The notes beneath the pieces were generated by a model, which was given only the letters and a program-made list of their open reading frames with translations, ran no database searches and was not told the DNA's origin. A program made the translations under genes and the position numbers. This document shows positions 1 to 8,533 of a stretch of 64,000 bases of DNA, in pieces (the stretch's first letter is position 1; the number at the start of each line of letters is the position of its first letter). This DNA is from an uncultured Castellaniella sp. (lineage in GTDB: Bacteria; Pseudomonadota; Gammaproteobacteria; Burkholderiales; Burkholderiaceae_B), in NCBI RefSeq assembly GCF_937988725.1, contig NZ_CALKHS010000010.1, positions 248,001 through 312,000 of the forward strand. Reading direction: 5' to 3'.

Positions 1-523
1 TCTTGGAAAAGCGCACGATGGCGGCCTGGTTGGCCCCGAGCGTAATGGAATGCACCTGCACGTCCACCGTGCCCTGGGTGCCCAGGCGGGTGGTGACCGC
101 CTCGGGGCCTTCAAAGCGCTTGCCGTAGGCCGTCTGGATGGGGGGCGATGACAGCAGGGCGCAGGTGTCGAACTGCTCCTGAATGGTCTGCCAGCTGTAG
201 CCTTCGCAGCTCAGCACATAGCTGTTCAGGAAATACTTGGCGATGCGCTGGCCGTAGTCCTCCAGCGGCTGGCCCAGGCGGCTGACATGCTCAATGCTGC
301 CGGTGGCGTCGTCCACGCGCACCACATACATTTCCGGCGGCTGCTTCAGGGGCGTGAGGCCCAGCACGGCACCCACGGCAGTCAGGGCCAGGACGCCAGC
401 GCCGAGTGCCACCTGCCAGGCCCGTTTACGGCTGGCGATGAGTTCACCCAGATGGTCGCGCTCCAGGCCTCGGGAGCGCTCCAGGTAGGCCGCGATGTCT
501 TCGGATTTGAGGGGTTCGGCCAT
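1..523 (-). CDS. virB8: VirB8 inner-membrane T4SS protein (partial, C-terminus beyond the left edge)
   Basis: Assembly-factor subunit of the VirB type IV secretion channel, bridging the inner-membrane complex and the periplasm. About 174 residues are visible. A short cytoplasmic N-terminus (MAEPLKSEDI...) is followed by one membrane helix near residues 37-58 and a periplasmic domain with the usual tyrosine-rich VirB8 features (RIAKYFLNSYV, then a Trp-rich stretch). The ATG lies 3 nt after the virB7 stop, so the two genes are translationally coupled. The gene runs off the window, so its end, and whether virB9-virB11 follow, cannot be seen. The family call is firm because of both the sequence and its place right after virB7. 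Confidence 0.88.
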   Translation of the reverse strand, partial: MAEPLKSEDIAAYLERSRGLERDHLGELIASRKRAWQVALGAGVLALTAVGAVLGLTPLKQPPEMYVVRVDDATGSIEHVSRLGQPLEDYGQRIAKYFLNSYVLSCEGYSWQTIQEQFDTCALLSSPPIQTAYGKRFEGPEAVTTRLGTQGTVDVQVHSITLGANQAAIVRFSK

Positions 524-526
524 GGC

Positions 527-664
527 TCAGGCTCCGTCAAACGAGGGCGGCGTGGCGTTCACTGGCACGCGGGGGGAATCGGTGGGCTGCGGCGGCTGGG
601 GCGCGTGAAAGGCGCAGCCAGCCAGCAGCCCTGTGAGTGCCAGGGCGGCGATGAGGGATTTCAT
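527..664 (-). CDS. virB7: VirB7-like lipoprotein of the T4SS outer-membrane core
   Basis: This gene encodes only 45 residues. It starts MKSLIAALALTGLLAGC, a signal peptide ending in a lipobox (LAGC), so the mature protein should be lipidated at Cys17 and anchored in the outer membrane, where VirB7 stabilises VirB9. The mature part is proline-rich and only about 28 residues long, typical of VirB7. It lies between virB6 (102 nt upstream) and virB8 (3 nt downstream), the expected operon position. The call rests on lipobox, size and position rather than on strong sequence conservation. Confidence 0.8.
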   Translation of the reverse strand: MKSLIAALALTGLLAGCAFHAPQPPQPTDSPRVPVNATPPSFDGA

Positions 665-766
665 GGGTACAGGGCTCCTGGCCTGCCGTGGTGCGGCAGG
701 CGGATCAGAGATGGAAGGAAGGGGGCCGGACCCCGATCTGATGCGATCAGGGATTTGGCAGAGGGA

Positions 767-1720
767 TTACTTGGCGCGGGGGCGCAACATGCCGCGCAGG
801 CGTAGCACTGAGAAGGCTCCGTGGGCGGCTGCACCGATGCCCAGGCGGGCCCCGAAGCCGTTGGATAGGCCAGCCGCCAGGCCGGGCAGCATGATCATGA
901 CGACCAGGCTGGCGATGCCGACCAAGAGCTGGGCACCGTACAGACCCAGGATGTCCTTGGCACCGCCATTGATCTGATCGACGATCATGCGGATCAGCTG
1001 GATATTCAATTGCAGCAGCAGGCCAAAGATGAGTCCAGCCAGGAGTGCCAAAAACACGAAGTTCAGGGCCTGGGAGACCCAGCTGTTGAACAGGGGCTTG
1101 GTGGGTTCAAACAGGGTGGCCGCAATGAAGATGGGCCCGGCGGCCACGACCAGAGCCATGCCTACCTTGCAGACGACGACAATCACCATGATGATGCTGC
1201 CCACGACGGCGGCATTGATGCGCACCAAGGTGGCCAGGATGCTGACCAAGACTTCTTTGGTGGATGGCAACACGTTGTACCAGGCTCCGTTGCCACCCTT
1301 GCCGATCATGGTGTTGGAGGCCTTGCTGGTCTCTGTCTGCAGCTTGTCCACTTCCTCGGCCACGCTGCCGGTGCCCAGAGCAATCTGGGTGACATCGTCC
1401 GGTAAGGCGATCATGGCCTGGGCGATATCGGCCTGATACAGGCCACCGGCTCCGAAGAAGATCGAAATGATGGCGACCATGATGGCCTTGCGAAAGAACT
1501 CCGTGACGGTCATGCCACCCTGACCGTGCATCAGGGCAAAGGCATACACCACAAACTGCAGGGTGAGCCCCACGACGATGACTGGCATCAGGGCTTCGAA
1601 CAGGGCCTGCATGGGGCCCGTGACGGCATCGTTCAGGGTGTTTTGGGTCTGGGTCATGACCCACTGGGCAATATCGCTGGGTGCGGTCGGCTGAGTAATG
1701 GGGGGAGTCAGGCCAGACAT
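767..1720 (-). CDS. virB6: VirB6/TrbL-type polytopic channel protein
   Basis: A 317-residue polytopic inner-membrane protein of the mating pore. Hydrophobic segments occur around residues 40-65, 80-105, a long block at about 165-205, 215-245 and 265-285, separated by a periplasmic loop. This is the VirB6 arrangement, in which the protein helps substrate cross the inner membrane. It follows virB5 with a 9-nt gap and precedes virB7. The C-terminus is basic (LRLRGMLRPRAK) and probably cytoplasmic. Length fits the family (about 290-350 residues). Confidence 0.85.
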   Translation of the reverse strand: MSGLTPPITQPTAPSDIAQWVMTQTQNTLNDAVTGPMQALFEALMPVIVVGLTLQFVVYAFALMHGQGGMTVTEFFRKAIMVAIISIFFGAGGLYQADIAQAMIALPDDVTQIALGTGSVAEEVDKLQTETSKASNTMIGKGGNGAWYNVLPSTKEVLVSILATLVRINAAVVGSIIMVIVVVCKVGMALVVAAGPIFIAATLFEPTKPLFNSWVSQALNFVFLALLAGLIFGLLLQLNIQLIRMIVDQINGGAKDILGLYGAQLLVGIASLVVMIMLPGLAAGLSNGFGARLGIGAAAHGAFSVLRLRGMLRPRAK

Positions 1721-1729
1721 GATGCGGCC

Positions 1730-2434
1730 TTACTCAGTCGTCCCGGCACCATCGCCGGTAGTCTCGCTGTCACCAAACCAGCCTCCGTACACTCGCTCGG
1801 CACGGGCCTGTAGCAGGTTGCGTTCGGCTTCCAGCTGCTGGGAGGCAAGCTGGATCCGGACCTGTTCGGCCTGAATATTGGCCTGTTCGATCTGGATGCG
1901 GGCTTGGAGCTCCGCGATTTCCTTGGGGTTGGCGGTCTGGTTGATCTTGTCCTGCAGCGCGTCCACATTGGCCAGGCGCCGGGTCATGGAATCGTAGGCA
2001 CGTTGACTCATGGCCTTGGAGGTTGCTTCGATATTCAGGGCGCGTTGGGACAGCTTGGCGCGGTCGGTCTGAAAGTCTACTGGTGCGGTCACTGAATCAG
2101 TGATCCGGCTGACATCGTTATCCAGGCTGGATCTGCCGGAGCGATCCAGCAGATCCTGAGCATTGGCGGGCAGGGCCGCACGTAGCTGGTTGCGGATATC
2201 CGGGTTGCCCACGACGTTGCCATAGCCGCTGGACTGGGTGAAGGCAGCCAGCTGGCTTTTGGCGGTGGCCAGCTGTTCGGTCAGGTTCTTCAGCTGGTCC
2301 CGGGCAGTGAGCAGCTGTTCCTGCAGCTGGGCGATGGTGGCCGCGTCGATAGTGGGGATGCCACTGGCGTGGGTGGGGTTCATGAAAGCAGCAGACAGGG
2401 CAATGCCCGCCGCGAATTGCTTGCAGCGTGTCAT
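1730..2434 (-). CDS. virB5: VirB5-like minor pilus/adhesin subunit
   Basis: A 234-residue secreted protein with an N-terminal signal peptide (cleavage probably after THA, near residue 23). A largely alpha-helical, Gln/Ala-rich body follows, with long amphipathic stretches (LQEQLLTARDQLKNLTEQL and the C-terminal IQIEQANIQAEQVRIQ repeat). VirB5 proteins sit at the pilus tip and contact recipient cells. The P-type family motif region SGYGNVVGNPDIRNQLRAAL is typical of TrbJ/VirB5 relatives. It lies directly upstream of virB6. Confidence 0.82.
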   Translation of the reverse strand: MTRCKQFAAGIALSAAFMNPTHASGIPTIDAATIAQLQEQLLTARDQLKNLTEQLATAKSQLAAFTQSSGYGNVVGNPDIRNQLRAALPANAQDLLDRSGRSSLDNDVSRITDSVTAPVDFQTDRAKLSQRALNIEATSKAMSQRAYDSMTRRLANVDALQDKINQTANPKEIAELQARIQIEQANIQAEQVRIQLASQQLEAERNLLQARAERVYGGWFGDSETTGDGAGTTE

Positions 2435-2471
2435 GGGAAATCTCCGGGGAATGCGCCCGTAGGCGCTGGCG

Positions 2472-2852
2472 TTAAGGCTGGGTGGTGGCTGGTTTGGCGA
2501 TGGCCTGATACTCGGCTTCGGTGGCGCGGCGTGCCTTCATCTGGCCCGAGACAATCATGTCGGCCTTCTCGTCATAGGCGATGCGTTTTTCGCCCACGAT
2601 CAGGATGTTCTCCGATCCATCCAGCTTGGCGGGCAGTTTGTGTGCCTGATAATCGCCCCCCAGCGGCCCTTTTGCGACCACCGTGAATAGGAAGCTGTCG
2701 CCGTTGCGGGCAATGTGGATCACGTCGGGATCGTATTTGCTGTCCGATTTCCAATACCCGATGAACTTCTCCCCATCTGGCTCCGTCTTGCATCCGGCCA
2801 GGAGAGTCAGCAGGGTGGCGCCGGTGGCGGCAATGAAATGTCGTCGGTTCAT
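2472..2852 (-). CDS. Lipoprotein of the T4SS operon, candidate entry-exclusion protein
   Basis: A 126-residue protein that begins with an arginine pair and a hydrophobic stretch ending in LLAGC, a clear lipobox (Cys21). The mature domain is beta-rich (KFIGYWKSDSKYDPDVIHI...), resembling small periplasmic sensor-like lipoproteins. Its place next to virB5 is where many conjugative systems carry an exclusion lipoprotein (EexN in IncN plasmids), which blocks redundant conjugation into cells that already hold the element. That role is inferred from context only; I see no direct homology. Its start overlaps the end of the gene upstream by 4 nt, so it is translated as part of the operon. Confidence 0.6.
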   Translation of the reverse strand: MNRRHFIAATGATLLTLLAGCKTEPDGEKFIGYWKSDSKYDPDVIHIARNGDSFLFTVVAKGPLGGDYQAHKLPAKLDGSENILIVGEKRIAYDEKADMIVSGQMKARRATEAEYQAIAKPATTQP

Positions 2853-3052
2853 GGGGTGTCCTGTGGTGATGGGTTGGTAGGGTTCGCCTGGTGCCGTTTG
2901 AAAGCGGCCCAGGCGTCAGCCACGCTGCAGGCGGGCCCAGCTTTTGTAAGCCAGGTCGCGCGCTCTGTCGGTTTCAGGATGTTCCACCAGGCCATGCCCA
3001 TGGCTTCGTCGGCGGTGGGTGGCCGGTCAAGGTTTGCAGGGGTCACAGACAT
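2849..3052 (-). CDS. Small conserved conjugative-element protein of unknown function
   Basis: A 67-residue protein with no signal peptide or membrane segment. It has the core EAMGMAWWNILKPTERATWL and a C-terminal VADAWAAFKRHQA. This AMAWWN...ERAxWL pattern looks like that of small soluble proteins encoded by conjugative plasmids and ICEs, but I cannot name a function. It overlaps the gene upstream by 10 nt and the lipoprotein gene downstream by 4 nt, which supports real translation within the operon. Chance ORF status is unlikely given these overlaps. Confidence 0.6.
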   Translation of the reverse strand: MSVTPANLDRPPTADEAMGMAWWNILKPTERATWLTKAGPACSVADAWAAFKRHQANPTNPSPQDTP

Positions 3053-3594
3053 AGGTCGGGGCCCTCCTGTTCATGCGTCGGTGCCAGCAGCTGCAGAGGG
3101 TGATCGAAGCGCACGCCGATGAGATCAGCTACGTGCTGGATGTCCGCCGGTTCTGGCCGATGACCATTCACTTCGTGGATGTGCAGGCTGTAATACTTGT
3201 GTACACCTTGCCCGAAATACTCCCGATCCTCGCGTGGGGTGCTGGACGAAAACCAGAGATACGGCGTGTGCCGGGGATCGGAGGCAGAGGGCAGGTCCAG
3301 GCCGTAGTGCTGGCCGATGTGCTGCAGCTCGTTCCCATCGACCGTTTCGCGTTCGATTTCGGCGGTGCCTTCGCTGAATTGACCTGCCTCTCGGTCTTCA
3401 GGCGTCCAGCGTTCGCCGTAGATCGAAATCAGGAAGCGTTCTTCGGGAGGGTCGGGTTCTGACTTAGGGCCAGTCAAACCCAGACGGTCGTAAAAGGCGG
3501 AGTCGTGATGACGATCCTGTCGGGCTTGCTCCAGATCCTGACGGCGCGATTCGTCTGCACGCAGCCGATCCTGAGCATGGGGTTCATGCTTCAT
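3043..3594 (-). CDS. Unrecognised 183-residue cytoplasmic protein between virB4 and virB5
   Basis: I do not recognise this protein. The start is placed at MKHEPHAQ because an AAGGA ribosome-binding site lies about 8 nt upstream; an upstream in-frame ATG (3621) lacks one. The N-terminus is strongly charged and probably helical (RLRADESRRQDLEQARQDR). The C-terminal two thirds are mixed alpha/beta with aromatic-rich segments (HTPYLWFSSSTP, YYSLHIHEVNGHRPEP). There is no signal peptide or membrane helix. It is the first of three small genes inserted between virB4 and virB5, a place where elements carry cargo such as exclusion or host-interaction functions. Confidence 0.55.
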   Translation of the reverse strand: MKHEPHAQDRLRADESRRQDLEQARQDRHHDSAFYDRLGLTGPKSEPDPPEERFLISIYGERWTPEDREAGQFSEGTAEIERETVDGNELQHIGQHYGLDLPSASDPRHTPYLWFSSSTPREDREYFGQGVHKYYSLHIHEVNGHRPEPADIQHVADLIGVRFDHPLQLLAPTHEQEGPDLCL

Positions 3595-3704
3595 GGTGTG
3601 GTTTCCTTGTGAGTGGCCCATGGGTTGATCATCTTCGTGGTGTCACGAAAATGGTCTGGCAGGCTTTGTGAAGTGGCCTGCTGCGGCGTTGGTGGCTGGG
3701 CTGT

Positions 3705-6134
3705 TTACCGATGCGCCTGCCGGACAGCAGCCAGGTACACCGGCAGCCAGGCGGCGGGATCCGGCCCCGCCTGGGCCACCGCCTGTTCTGCAATCTCGGC
3801 CATGTCCGGGCTGCCGGAGAAGACCAGCAGTTCATCTTCGCAGCCAGACAGATCCAGCTGGGCCACGGTGACGCTCGCCCCTTGCTTGACCAGGAATTTG
3901 TGGCTGGCTTCGCCCAGGCTTTGCAGCAGGGCGAATTCCGCAGGCGTCAGGCCAAAGCCTTCGATGTAATCGCGGGCGCGGGCCTTGGGGTTTGGCAGCA
4001 AAATCAGCGTTGCGGTCTGTTGCACGAGTGACGGCCCCACGGGGTTTTCAGTGATGGCGCCCGGTTCTTGGGTTGCAAAGGCGAGCACCCCATTCTTTTT
4101 CCGAATGGTTCGGCTCGCGTCCTGCATGGACTCCTGAAAATGCGCGTCCTTCAGGGGATGCTGGCACTCGTCGTACAGATTGATGATGCGCTGCCCGTCA
4201 TGCAGGGCGTCGATCCGATGCTTCAGGTATAGGGTGGCGGCCCCCCGTACTTCGCCGTCATCCAGCAGTTCGGTCAGGTCGAACCCGAAGATCGCAGGCT
4301 TGCCGCTCGTGGTCTCCAGATCCAGGTGATCTGCGGGATTGTCAAAGACCCAGCCGTATTCCCCACCCTGACACCAGGGGGCGAGTCGCGCATGGATGGT
4401 GCTGTGCGCCTCGTCCTCGCTGTAGGGGTTCGGGAGCAGCGTGTTCAGGGTGGACAAGGTCCGGGCAGGCCGGTCGATGAGTGTCACCAGCTGCTGCACC
4501 GCCTGGGTGATGTCGGCTCGCTGGCGCGTGCTGACCGCTTCGCCCCGGCGCTCGGCCAGGTACACGACCAGGCGCACCATGAAGGCGACGTTGCCCTTGG
4601 TCGGCTCCATCTGAAACGGATTCCAGCCGGTGGCTTCGCCTAGGCGGATGTTGAAGTAGCGCCCGCCCAGGGCCATGATGAGCACCTGCATGCCCTGGTC
4701 CTTGTCCCAGACCACGCAGGTTGCACCAAACTTCTGGGCTTGCGTCAGTAGCATGCCCTGCAGCACAGTTTTGCCGGTGCCGGTCATGCCGATGATCATG
4801 GTGTTGCCAGGCCGCCGCTTGCTCGTCTCGTCCAGGTCTTCGGTGGAGGCGTGAAAGTTGAAGAAAAAGGGCGATCCGGTCTGGGTCTTCAGCATGGTGA
4901 CCGCCGGCCCCCAGGGGTTGCCTGCGGGCTTGCCGGTGAGCTGATTGTGCAGGCTCGAAAAGCAAAGGAAGTTGAGCGAGGTGACCGGCACCGGCCGGGG
5001 CCGCCAGTGCCAGTTGCCCGGCAGCTGCGCCCAGAACCCCGCTTCCAGGGCCCGATCCAGCGGCCGAAAGCCCACGGCGTCTTCGGCCAGTGCCGTGGCT
5101 GTCTGAGCAAGCGCCTGGCGCACACCCTCTGCCGTGTCGCCGTAAATCAGGATCGTTGCGTGGTGATCCCCCAGCCCCAGACGGGCCGAGGTCAGGTCAT
5201 CCATCACGCCCGAGAGCTGTGCCACTTGGCTCGCCGAATCGTCGCCGGAATCGACCAGCAGCTTGTGGTGCTTCTTCACGAGCTTCTTGGCTGCGGCCCC
5301 CGTGTGGCTGCCCCAGGACTGGGTCAGCACGAATTCATGGGGCAGGCCCAGCAGCCGGTCCAGATGGCCAGGCTTGGTGGCTTCGGGATAGTCGCGCAAT
5401 TCCATCATGCCAAAGATTCGGGATCCGGCCACAGTGCGCAGTGCGCCGAGCTCCCCGTGCCGCCCGAAAATCGGTCGAGCATGGGGCAGGGTCTCGCGCA
5501 GGCGCTCCTGGCTGATTGCCACGGGCCGGTGGGTACCCGAGAGCAGGAAGCTCAGGAACTCAGCCGTTTCACTGAAGGCCAGGCCGTTGCGGTCCACGAT
5601 GCCAAGGATCTGCGGATCGTAGCGGTACAGGCCCGCCGTGAGCGCGCGCAGGGTGCTGGTCAACCGTTCGATGGATTCCGCCTGCCAGTGCGCCAGGCGC
5701 TGCCCGTTGGCCTTCTCCAGGCTCGCAAAGGTGCCCAAGACCGGGTCTTCGACCGGGTGAATGAGCACGGTCAGATACAGGTCGTTCACCATAAGGCCCG
5801 AGGTATCGAACGTCGCCCGGTAGGCCGCATCGAACCGGGTGGCAAAGGGCTGCGCAAAGGTGCTCTCCGGATATTCCGTCACCCGGCGGCGGATGATGTG
5901 CGAATACAGGCCCAACGACCCCATGGGCAGGCCGCGCAGTACATTGTGCAGGGCTTCGATCCATTCTTTCAGTTCGCCTTGCGCGTAGGCGTCCGGGGCA
6001 CGGCCCGCCACTTTGATGACCGCCAGGTATTCATGGTTGTCGCATGCGATGATGTGGTCTGTGACGTGGTGGGAATAGGGCAGGTAGCGGGAAACCAGCC
6101 GTTCATCGACGGCGAGAGCTGCAGCTGCGGTCAT
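3705..6134 (-). CDS. virB4: VirB4 ATPase of the conjugative T4SS
   Basis: An 809-residue cytoplasmic ATPase that powers pilus assembly and substrate transfer. The N-terminal half is the CagE/TrbE/VirB domain. The C-terminal half is a RecA-like motor with Walker A GMTGTGKTVLQGML near residue 450 and a Walker B-like IINLYDECQHPL near residue 665. The open frame extends further upstream, but the start at MTAAAALAVD is chosen because its ATG overlaps the virB3 stop (ATGA) and the protein then begins with normal VirB4 sequence (SRYLPYSHHV). Length agrees with the family (about 790-830). Confidence 0.95.
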   Translation of the reverse strand: MTAAAALAVDERLVSRYLPYSHHVTDHIIACDNHEYLAVIKVAGRAPDAYAQGELKEWIEALHNVLRGLPMGSLGLYSHIIRRRVTEYPESTFAQPFATRFDAAYRATFDTSGLMVNDLYLTVLIHPVEDPVLGTFASLEKANGQRLAHWQAESIERLTSTLRALTAGLYRYDPQILGIVDRNGLAFSETAEFLSFLLSGTHRPVAISQERLRETLPHARPIFGRHGELGALRTVAGSRIFGMMELRDYPEATKPGHLDRLLGLPHEFVLTQSWGSHTGAAAKKLVKKHHKLLVDSGDDSASQVAQLSGVMDDLTSARLGLGDHHATILIYGDTAEGVRQALAQTATALAEDAVGFRPLDRALEAGFWAQLPGNWHWRPRPVPVTSLNFLCFSSLHNQLTGKPAGNPWGPAVTMLKTQTGSPFFFNFHASTEDLDETSKRRPGNTMIIGMTGTGKTVLQGMLLTQAQKFGATCVVWDKDQGMQVLIMALGGRYFNIRLGEATGWNPFQMEPTKGNVAFMVRLVVYLAERRGEAVSTRQRADITQAVQQLVTLIDRPARTLSTLNTLLPNPYSEDEAHSTIHARLAPWCQGGEYGWVFDNPADHLDLETTSGKPAIFGFDLTELLDDGEVRGAATLYLKHRIDALHDGQRIINLYDECQHPLKDAHFQESMQDASRTIRKKNGVLAFATQEPGAITENPVGPSLVQQTATLILLPNPKARARDYIEGFGLTPAEFALLQSLGEASHKFLVKQGASVTVAQLDLSGCEDELLVFSGSPDMAEIAEQAVAQAGPDPAAWLPVYLAAVRQAHR

Positions 6135-6535
6135 GAGTGAGTCCTTCGGTGAATGAGGCTGCGCCAGGGTCGATCGCAGTGATAGTCCTGGGTGGCGTAG
6201 CTGGATCCGCGCCAGAAGCGCTGGTTGCGGTTCATGCGGCGGGTCTTGAACTCCAGCCACAGAATGTCCAGCGCCTTGTCGTCGTCGCGGGTGGCAATGG
6301 CCAGCGCTGGCATCACCACAAAGAGCAGTCCCCACCAGGCGAGACCCGCCGTCATGGCGATGACCGCCACGCAGACAAAGGCCCCGAGCATGAGCGTGGT
6401 GGGAATGCCCATGAAGGTGGCCTTGCGCCCCAGGCCCTTGAACACGGGGTAGGTGTTGGGATTCTGGTGGGTGGCGGGTGTCTGGCCGGTGGCATCCTGG
6501 TGGCCAGGCCGTGGGCTGCTGGTGTGTGTGACCAT
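6131..6535 (-). CDS. virB3: VirB3 inner-membrane T4SS protein
   Basis: A 134-residue protein with a polar N-terminal extension of about 30 residues, the VirB3 signature YPVFKGLGRKATFMGIP, two close membrane helices (about residues 47-80) and a cytoplasmic C-terminus containing the usual DDKALDILWLEFKTR. VirB3 associates with VirB4 at the inner membrane. The genes overlap by 4 nt. The N-terminal Thr/Pro-rich extension is longer than in Agrobacterium VirB3 (about 108 residues). Confidence 0.9.
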   Translation of the reverse strand: MVTHTSSPRPGHQDATGQTPATHQNPNTYPVFKGLGRKATFMGIPTTLMLGAFVCVAVIAMTAGLAWWGLLFVVMPALAIATRDDDKALDILWLEFKTRRMNRNQRFWRGSSYATQDYHCDRPWRSLIHRRTHS

Positions 6536-6538
6536 GGC

Positions 6539-6859
6539 TTACTTCCAGAGCAGCACGACCAGTTCTGCAGCGGAACCCGCGAGCAGCACGCCGATGCCCC
6601 AGCGGATTGCATCGTCCTTCCTCATGACTTCCGCGGAATACAGCACGAAGATGATGACGCCGATGATGACGGCGGCAATCGGCAGGATGATGTCCAGATT
6701 GTCTTTGAGGGTCTGCAGCGTTGTCTGAGCGCGTGAAAGACCGCCCATGGACTGGGCGAATGCCCCCTGATGGACCCCGACCAGTATCCAGAGTGTCGCC
6801 AGGGTGCGGGCGAATCGCCCTTGAAGTGTCTTGTTCTTGATGCGTTGCAGTATCGGCAT
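6539..6859 (-). CDS. virB2: VirB2 pilin
   Basis: The major conjugative pilus subunit, 106 residues. It has a long basic signal region (MPILQRIKNKTLQGRF...) with probable cleavage at AFAQ, then two hydrophobic helices (about residues 57-75 and 85-104) separated by a short basic loop, MRKDDAIR. This is the standard VirB2 hairpin topology. It lies 3 nt upstream of virB3 and downstream of virB1, as in VirB operons. Confidence 0.88.
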   Translation of the reverse strand: MPILQRIKNKTLQGRFARTLATLWILVGVHQGAFAQSMGGLSRAQTTLQTLKDNLDIILPIAAVIIGVIIFVLYSAEVMRKDDAIRWGIGVLLAGSAAELVVLLWK

Positions 6860-6982
6860 GGCATGACTCCTGCCCCAGGCGCTGCGGTGCGCTGGGGTGA
6901 TGGGAAAAGGAATGGAAAGTGATCGGGTCAGGCCTGACGCAGGTTTGATGGCCTGGTCAGCGGTCTGGGTCAGGGGGCTGAA

Positions 6983-7681
6983 TCAGCGGGCAGGTTGCGT
7001 GAAGCCGTCGGCTGCCGGGTTGGCGGTGAAGCCGTCTGGGCTGCCTTGGGGTGTGGCTTTCAAGGATTCGTCTTGCAGTTTGGGTGAACGATCCGGAATT
7101 TCCGAATCGTTGCCCGCCGTCGTAGCGGCCGGATGTGATGCGGCAGTGCCCGCTTCCAGAGCGGCTGCGGGATCCACTGATGGGCCGCCGGGTTGAGCTA
7201 CGGGTTTCAGCGCCGGCACCCGGATCCCGGCCTGTGCCAGCACCTTGCCCACATAGCCATTGGCAAAGCCTCGGCGAAAATTGCCCGTGTTGTAGCAGGA
7301 CAGTGCCGCCCGCAGGGCTTGCTGCTGATCCCGATGGCCATTCAGCGCCCTGGCATAGCAATCAGATAACACCGTCTGGGCGGCCGCCAGATTCCGGCAG
7401 GGATCGAAGACCGTGGTGCTGTCGAGGCCGAGCCAGTTCCAGTTACGCACATTGATCTGGCCCAGGCCCGCATCGAAGTCGATGCCTTCGGCGATCAGAT
7501 CTTCGGCGACTTGGCTTGCAGTTTCCAGATCGTGTGGTTGCTCAGACAAGGCCTTGCCCTTGCGGTTCACGCCAATGGCGTAGGGTCGGGTACCGGATTC
7601 ATGCCGGATCAGGGCTTCCAGGGTGACCGGGTGGATATTGGGTGCGCAGGCCAGGGCCAGGGCGGCTAGTTCGGCAAGCAT
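6983..7681 (-). CDS. virB1: VirB1-like lytic transglycosylase
   Basis: A 232-residue SLT-type peptidoglycan hydrolase that opens the cell wall for T4SS assembly. The catalytic glutamate is Glu28 in LIRHESGTRPYAIGVN. Further family motifs are the FDAGLGQINVRNW segment (near residue 90) and the downstream CYNTGNFRRGFANGYV. The C-terminal 60 residues are Pro/Ala/Gly-rich and low complexity, like the processed tail of Agrobacterium VirB1. The N-terminus is hydrophobic but starts inside the usual helix, so secretion may depend on it or on the T4SS. A 123-nt gap separates it from virB2. Confidence 0.9.
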   Translation of the reverse strand: MLAELAALALACAPNIHPVTLEALIRHESGTRPYAIGVNRKGKALSEQPHDLETASQVAEDLIAEGIDFDAGLGQINVRNWNWLGLDSTTVFDPCRNLAAAQTVLSDCYARALNGHRDQQQALRAALSCYNTGNFRRGFANGYVGKVLAQAGIRVPALKPVAQPGGPSVDPAAALEAGTAASHPAATTAGNDSEIPDRSPKLQDESLKATPQGSPDGFTANPAADGFTQPAR

Positions 7682-7693
7682 GGGTCCCCTCGC

Positions 7694-8371
7694 TCAGAGG
7701 CCAGCCCGCTGCCTGGGGTCAGACATCGAGAAGTTCCAGCCCTGGGCCCATTGGCCGCCGTGTTTTGCATCCCAGCGAGCCTGGGCGGCCTCGTAGTCTT
7801 CGGCCTTGACCCAGCGGCCGCCCATCGTGGGTCTGCCCACATAGCGCACGGACAGTTCATAGGTCCAGTCGTGATCGTTGTAGGCCACGCACCAGGTCGG
7901 CAGCTGGGTGAGCGTCACCGTGGATAGTGCTTGAACTTCGTAGATGGGCTCCTGATTGCCGGTCGCGGCATCATATCGATAGCCACTCTTGCGCCATTTG
8001 TAGGCGGTGTCGGCATAGCTGCGGTTCAGGTAGTCGGCATCGCATTTGCCCGCGCCGTGCGAGATGGCCTCCACCCGTTCCGGCATGCCTGGATCGGCTG
8101 CCGCCGGGCACTGGCCCAGGAAGGATCGGCGGGCAGCGACGGTTGCACCCCAGTCCAGGCCGTGGCGGTTGAATCGCTTGATGCCGAAATAGTGCTCCAG
8201 CGATGGACTGCATTCACCAGGCCGCAGGCTGGAGGACAGGCACAGCGTGGCTTCGCAGGCCAGGCGCGGGATGCCGGTCAGCAGGTCGGTGGCGTCGGCA
8301 GCATGGGCGGCAGGAGCCAGAGCGCAGGCGAACGCCAGCGCCCCAGCCCGCAGGGCGGGAAGGGTTTGCAT
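7694..8371 (-). CDS. trbM: TrbM/KikA family conjugal transfer protein
   Basis: A 225-residue exported protein with a signal peptide ending AHAA. It carries the TrbM hallmark LLTGIPRLACEATLCLSS...RPGECSPSLEHYFGI, followed by a cysteine-containing region (FLGQCPAA, GKCDADYLNRSY). TrbM is periplasmic and is required for, or assists, mating-pair formation in IncP plasmids; KikA of IncN is related. It is the head gene of the virB operon, 12 nt before virB1. At least three Cys pairs suggest disulfides in the periplasm. Confidence 0.85.
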   Translation of the reverse strand: MQTLPALRAGALAFACALAPAAHAADATDLLTGIPRLACEATLCLSSSLRPGECSPSLEHYFGIKRFNRHGLDWGATVAARRSFLGQCPAAADPGMPERVEAISHGAGKCDADYLNRSYADTAYKWRKSGYRYDAATGNQEPIYEVQALSTVTLTQLPTWCVAYNDHDWTYELSVRYVGRPTMGGRWVKAEDYEAAQARWDAKHGGQWAQGWNFSMSDPRQRAGL

Positions 8372-8458
8372 GGGGATGTCTCCGGGGGAAGGGGGAACAG
8401 ATAGCCGCAGTTGGGCTTGGAATGAGACGTAGACCGCGCTGGTCTAATTAGGGGCGCA

Positions 8459-8516
8459 GAAATGAGTAACCCGCCGGTTTGAGGATGCGCACTGCGCATA
8501 GCCTTGGCGGGTCTTG
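8459..8516 (-). ncRNA. Structured element copy 1 (AbiF-RNA-like candidate), upstream of trbM
   Basis: An outer stem ACCCGCC (8469-8475) pairs with GGCGGGT (8506-8512). It encloses an inner hairpin ATGCGC-ACT-GCGCAT (8485-8499). Flanks and internal loop are nearly identical to copy 2 at 9825-9884, but the inner stem sequence differs completely while still pairing, which indicates selection on RNA structure. Minus strand is assigned because copy 2 gives a GAAA tetraloop on that strand and all neighbouring genes are transcribed that way. It lies between the mobC-like gene and trbM, so it could be a small RNA, leader or attenuator. Confidence 0.55.
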
Positions 8517-8533
8517 TTGTTGACTATTGTAGA

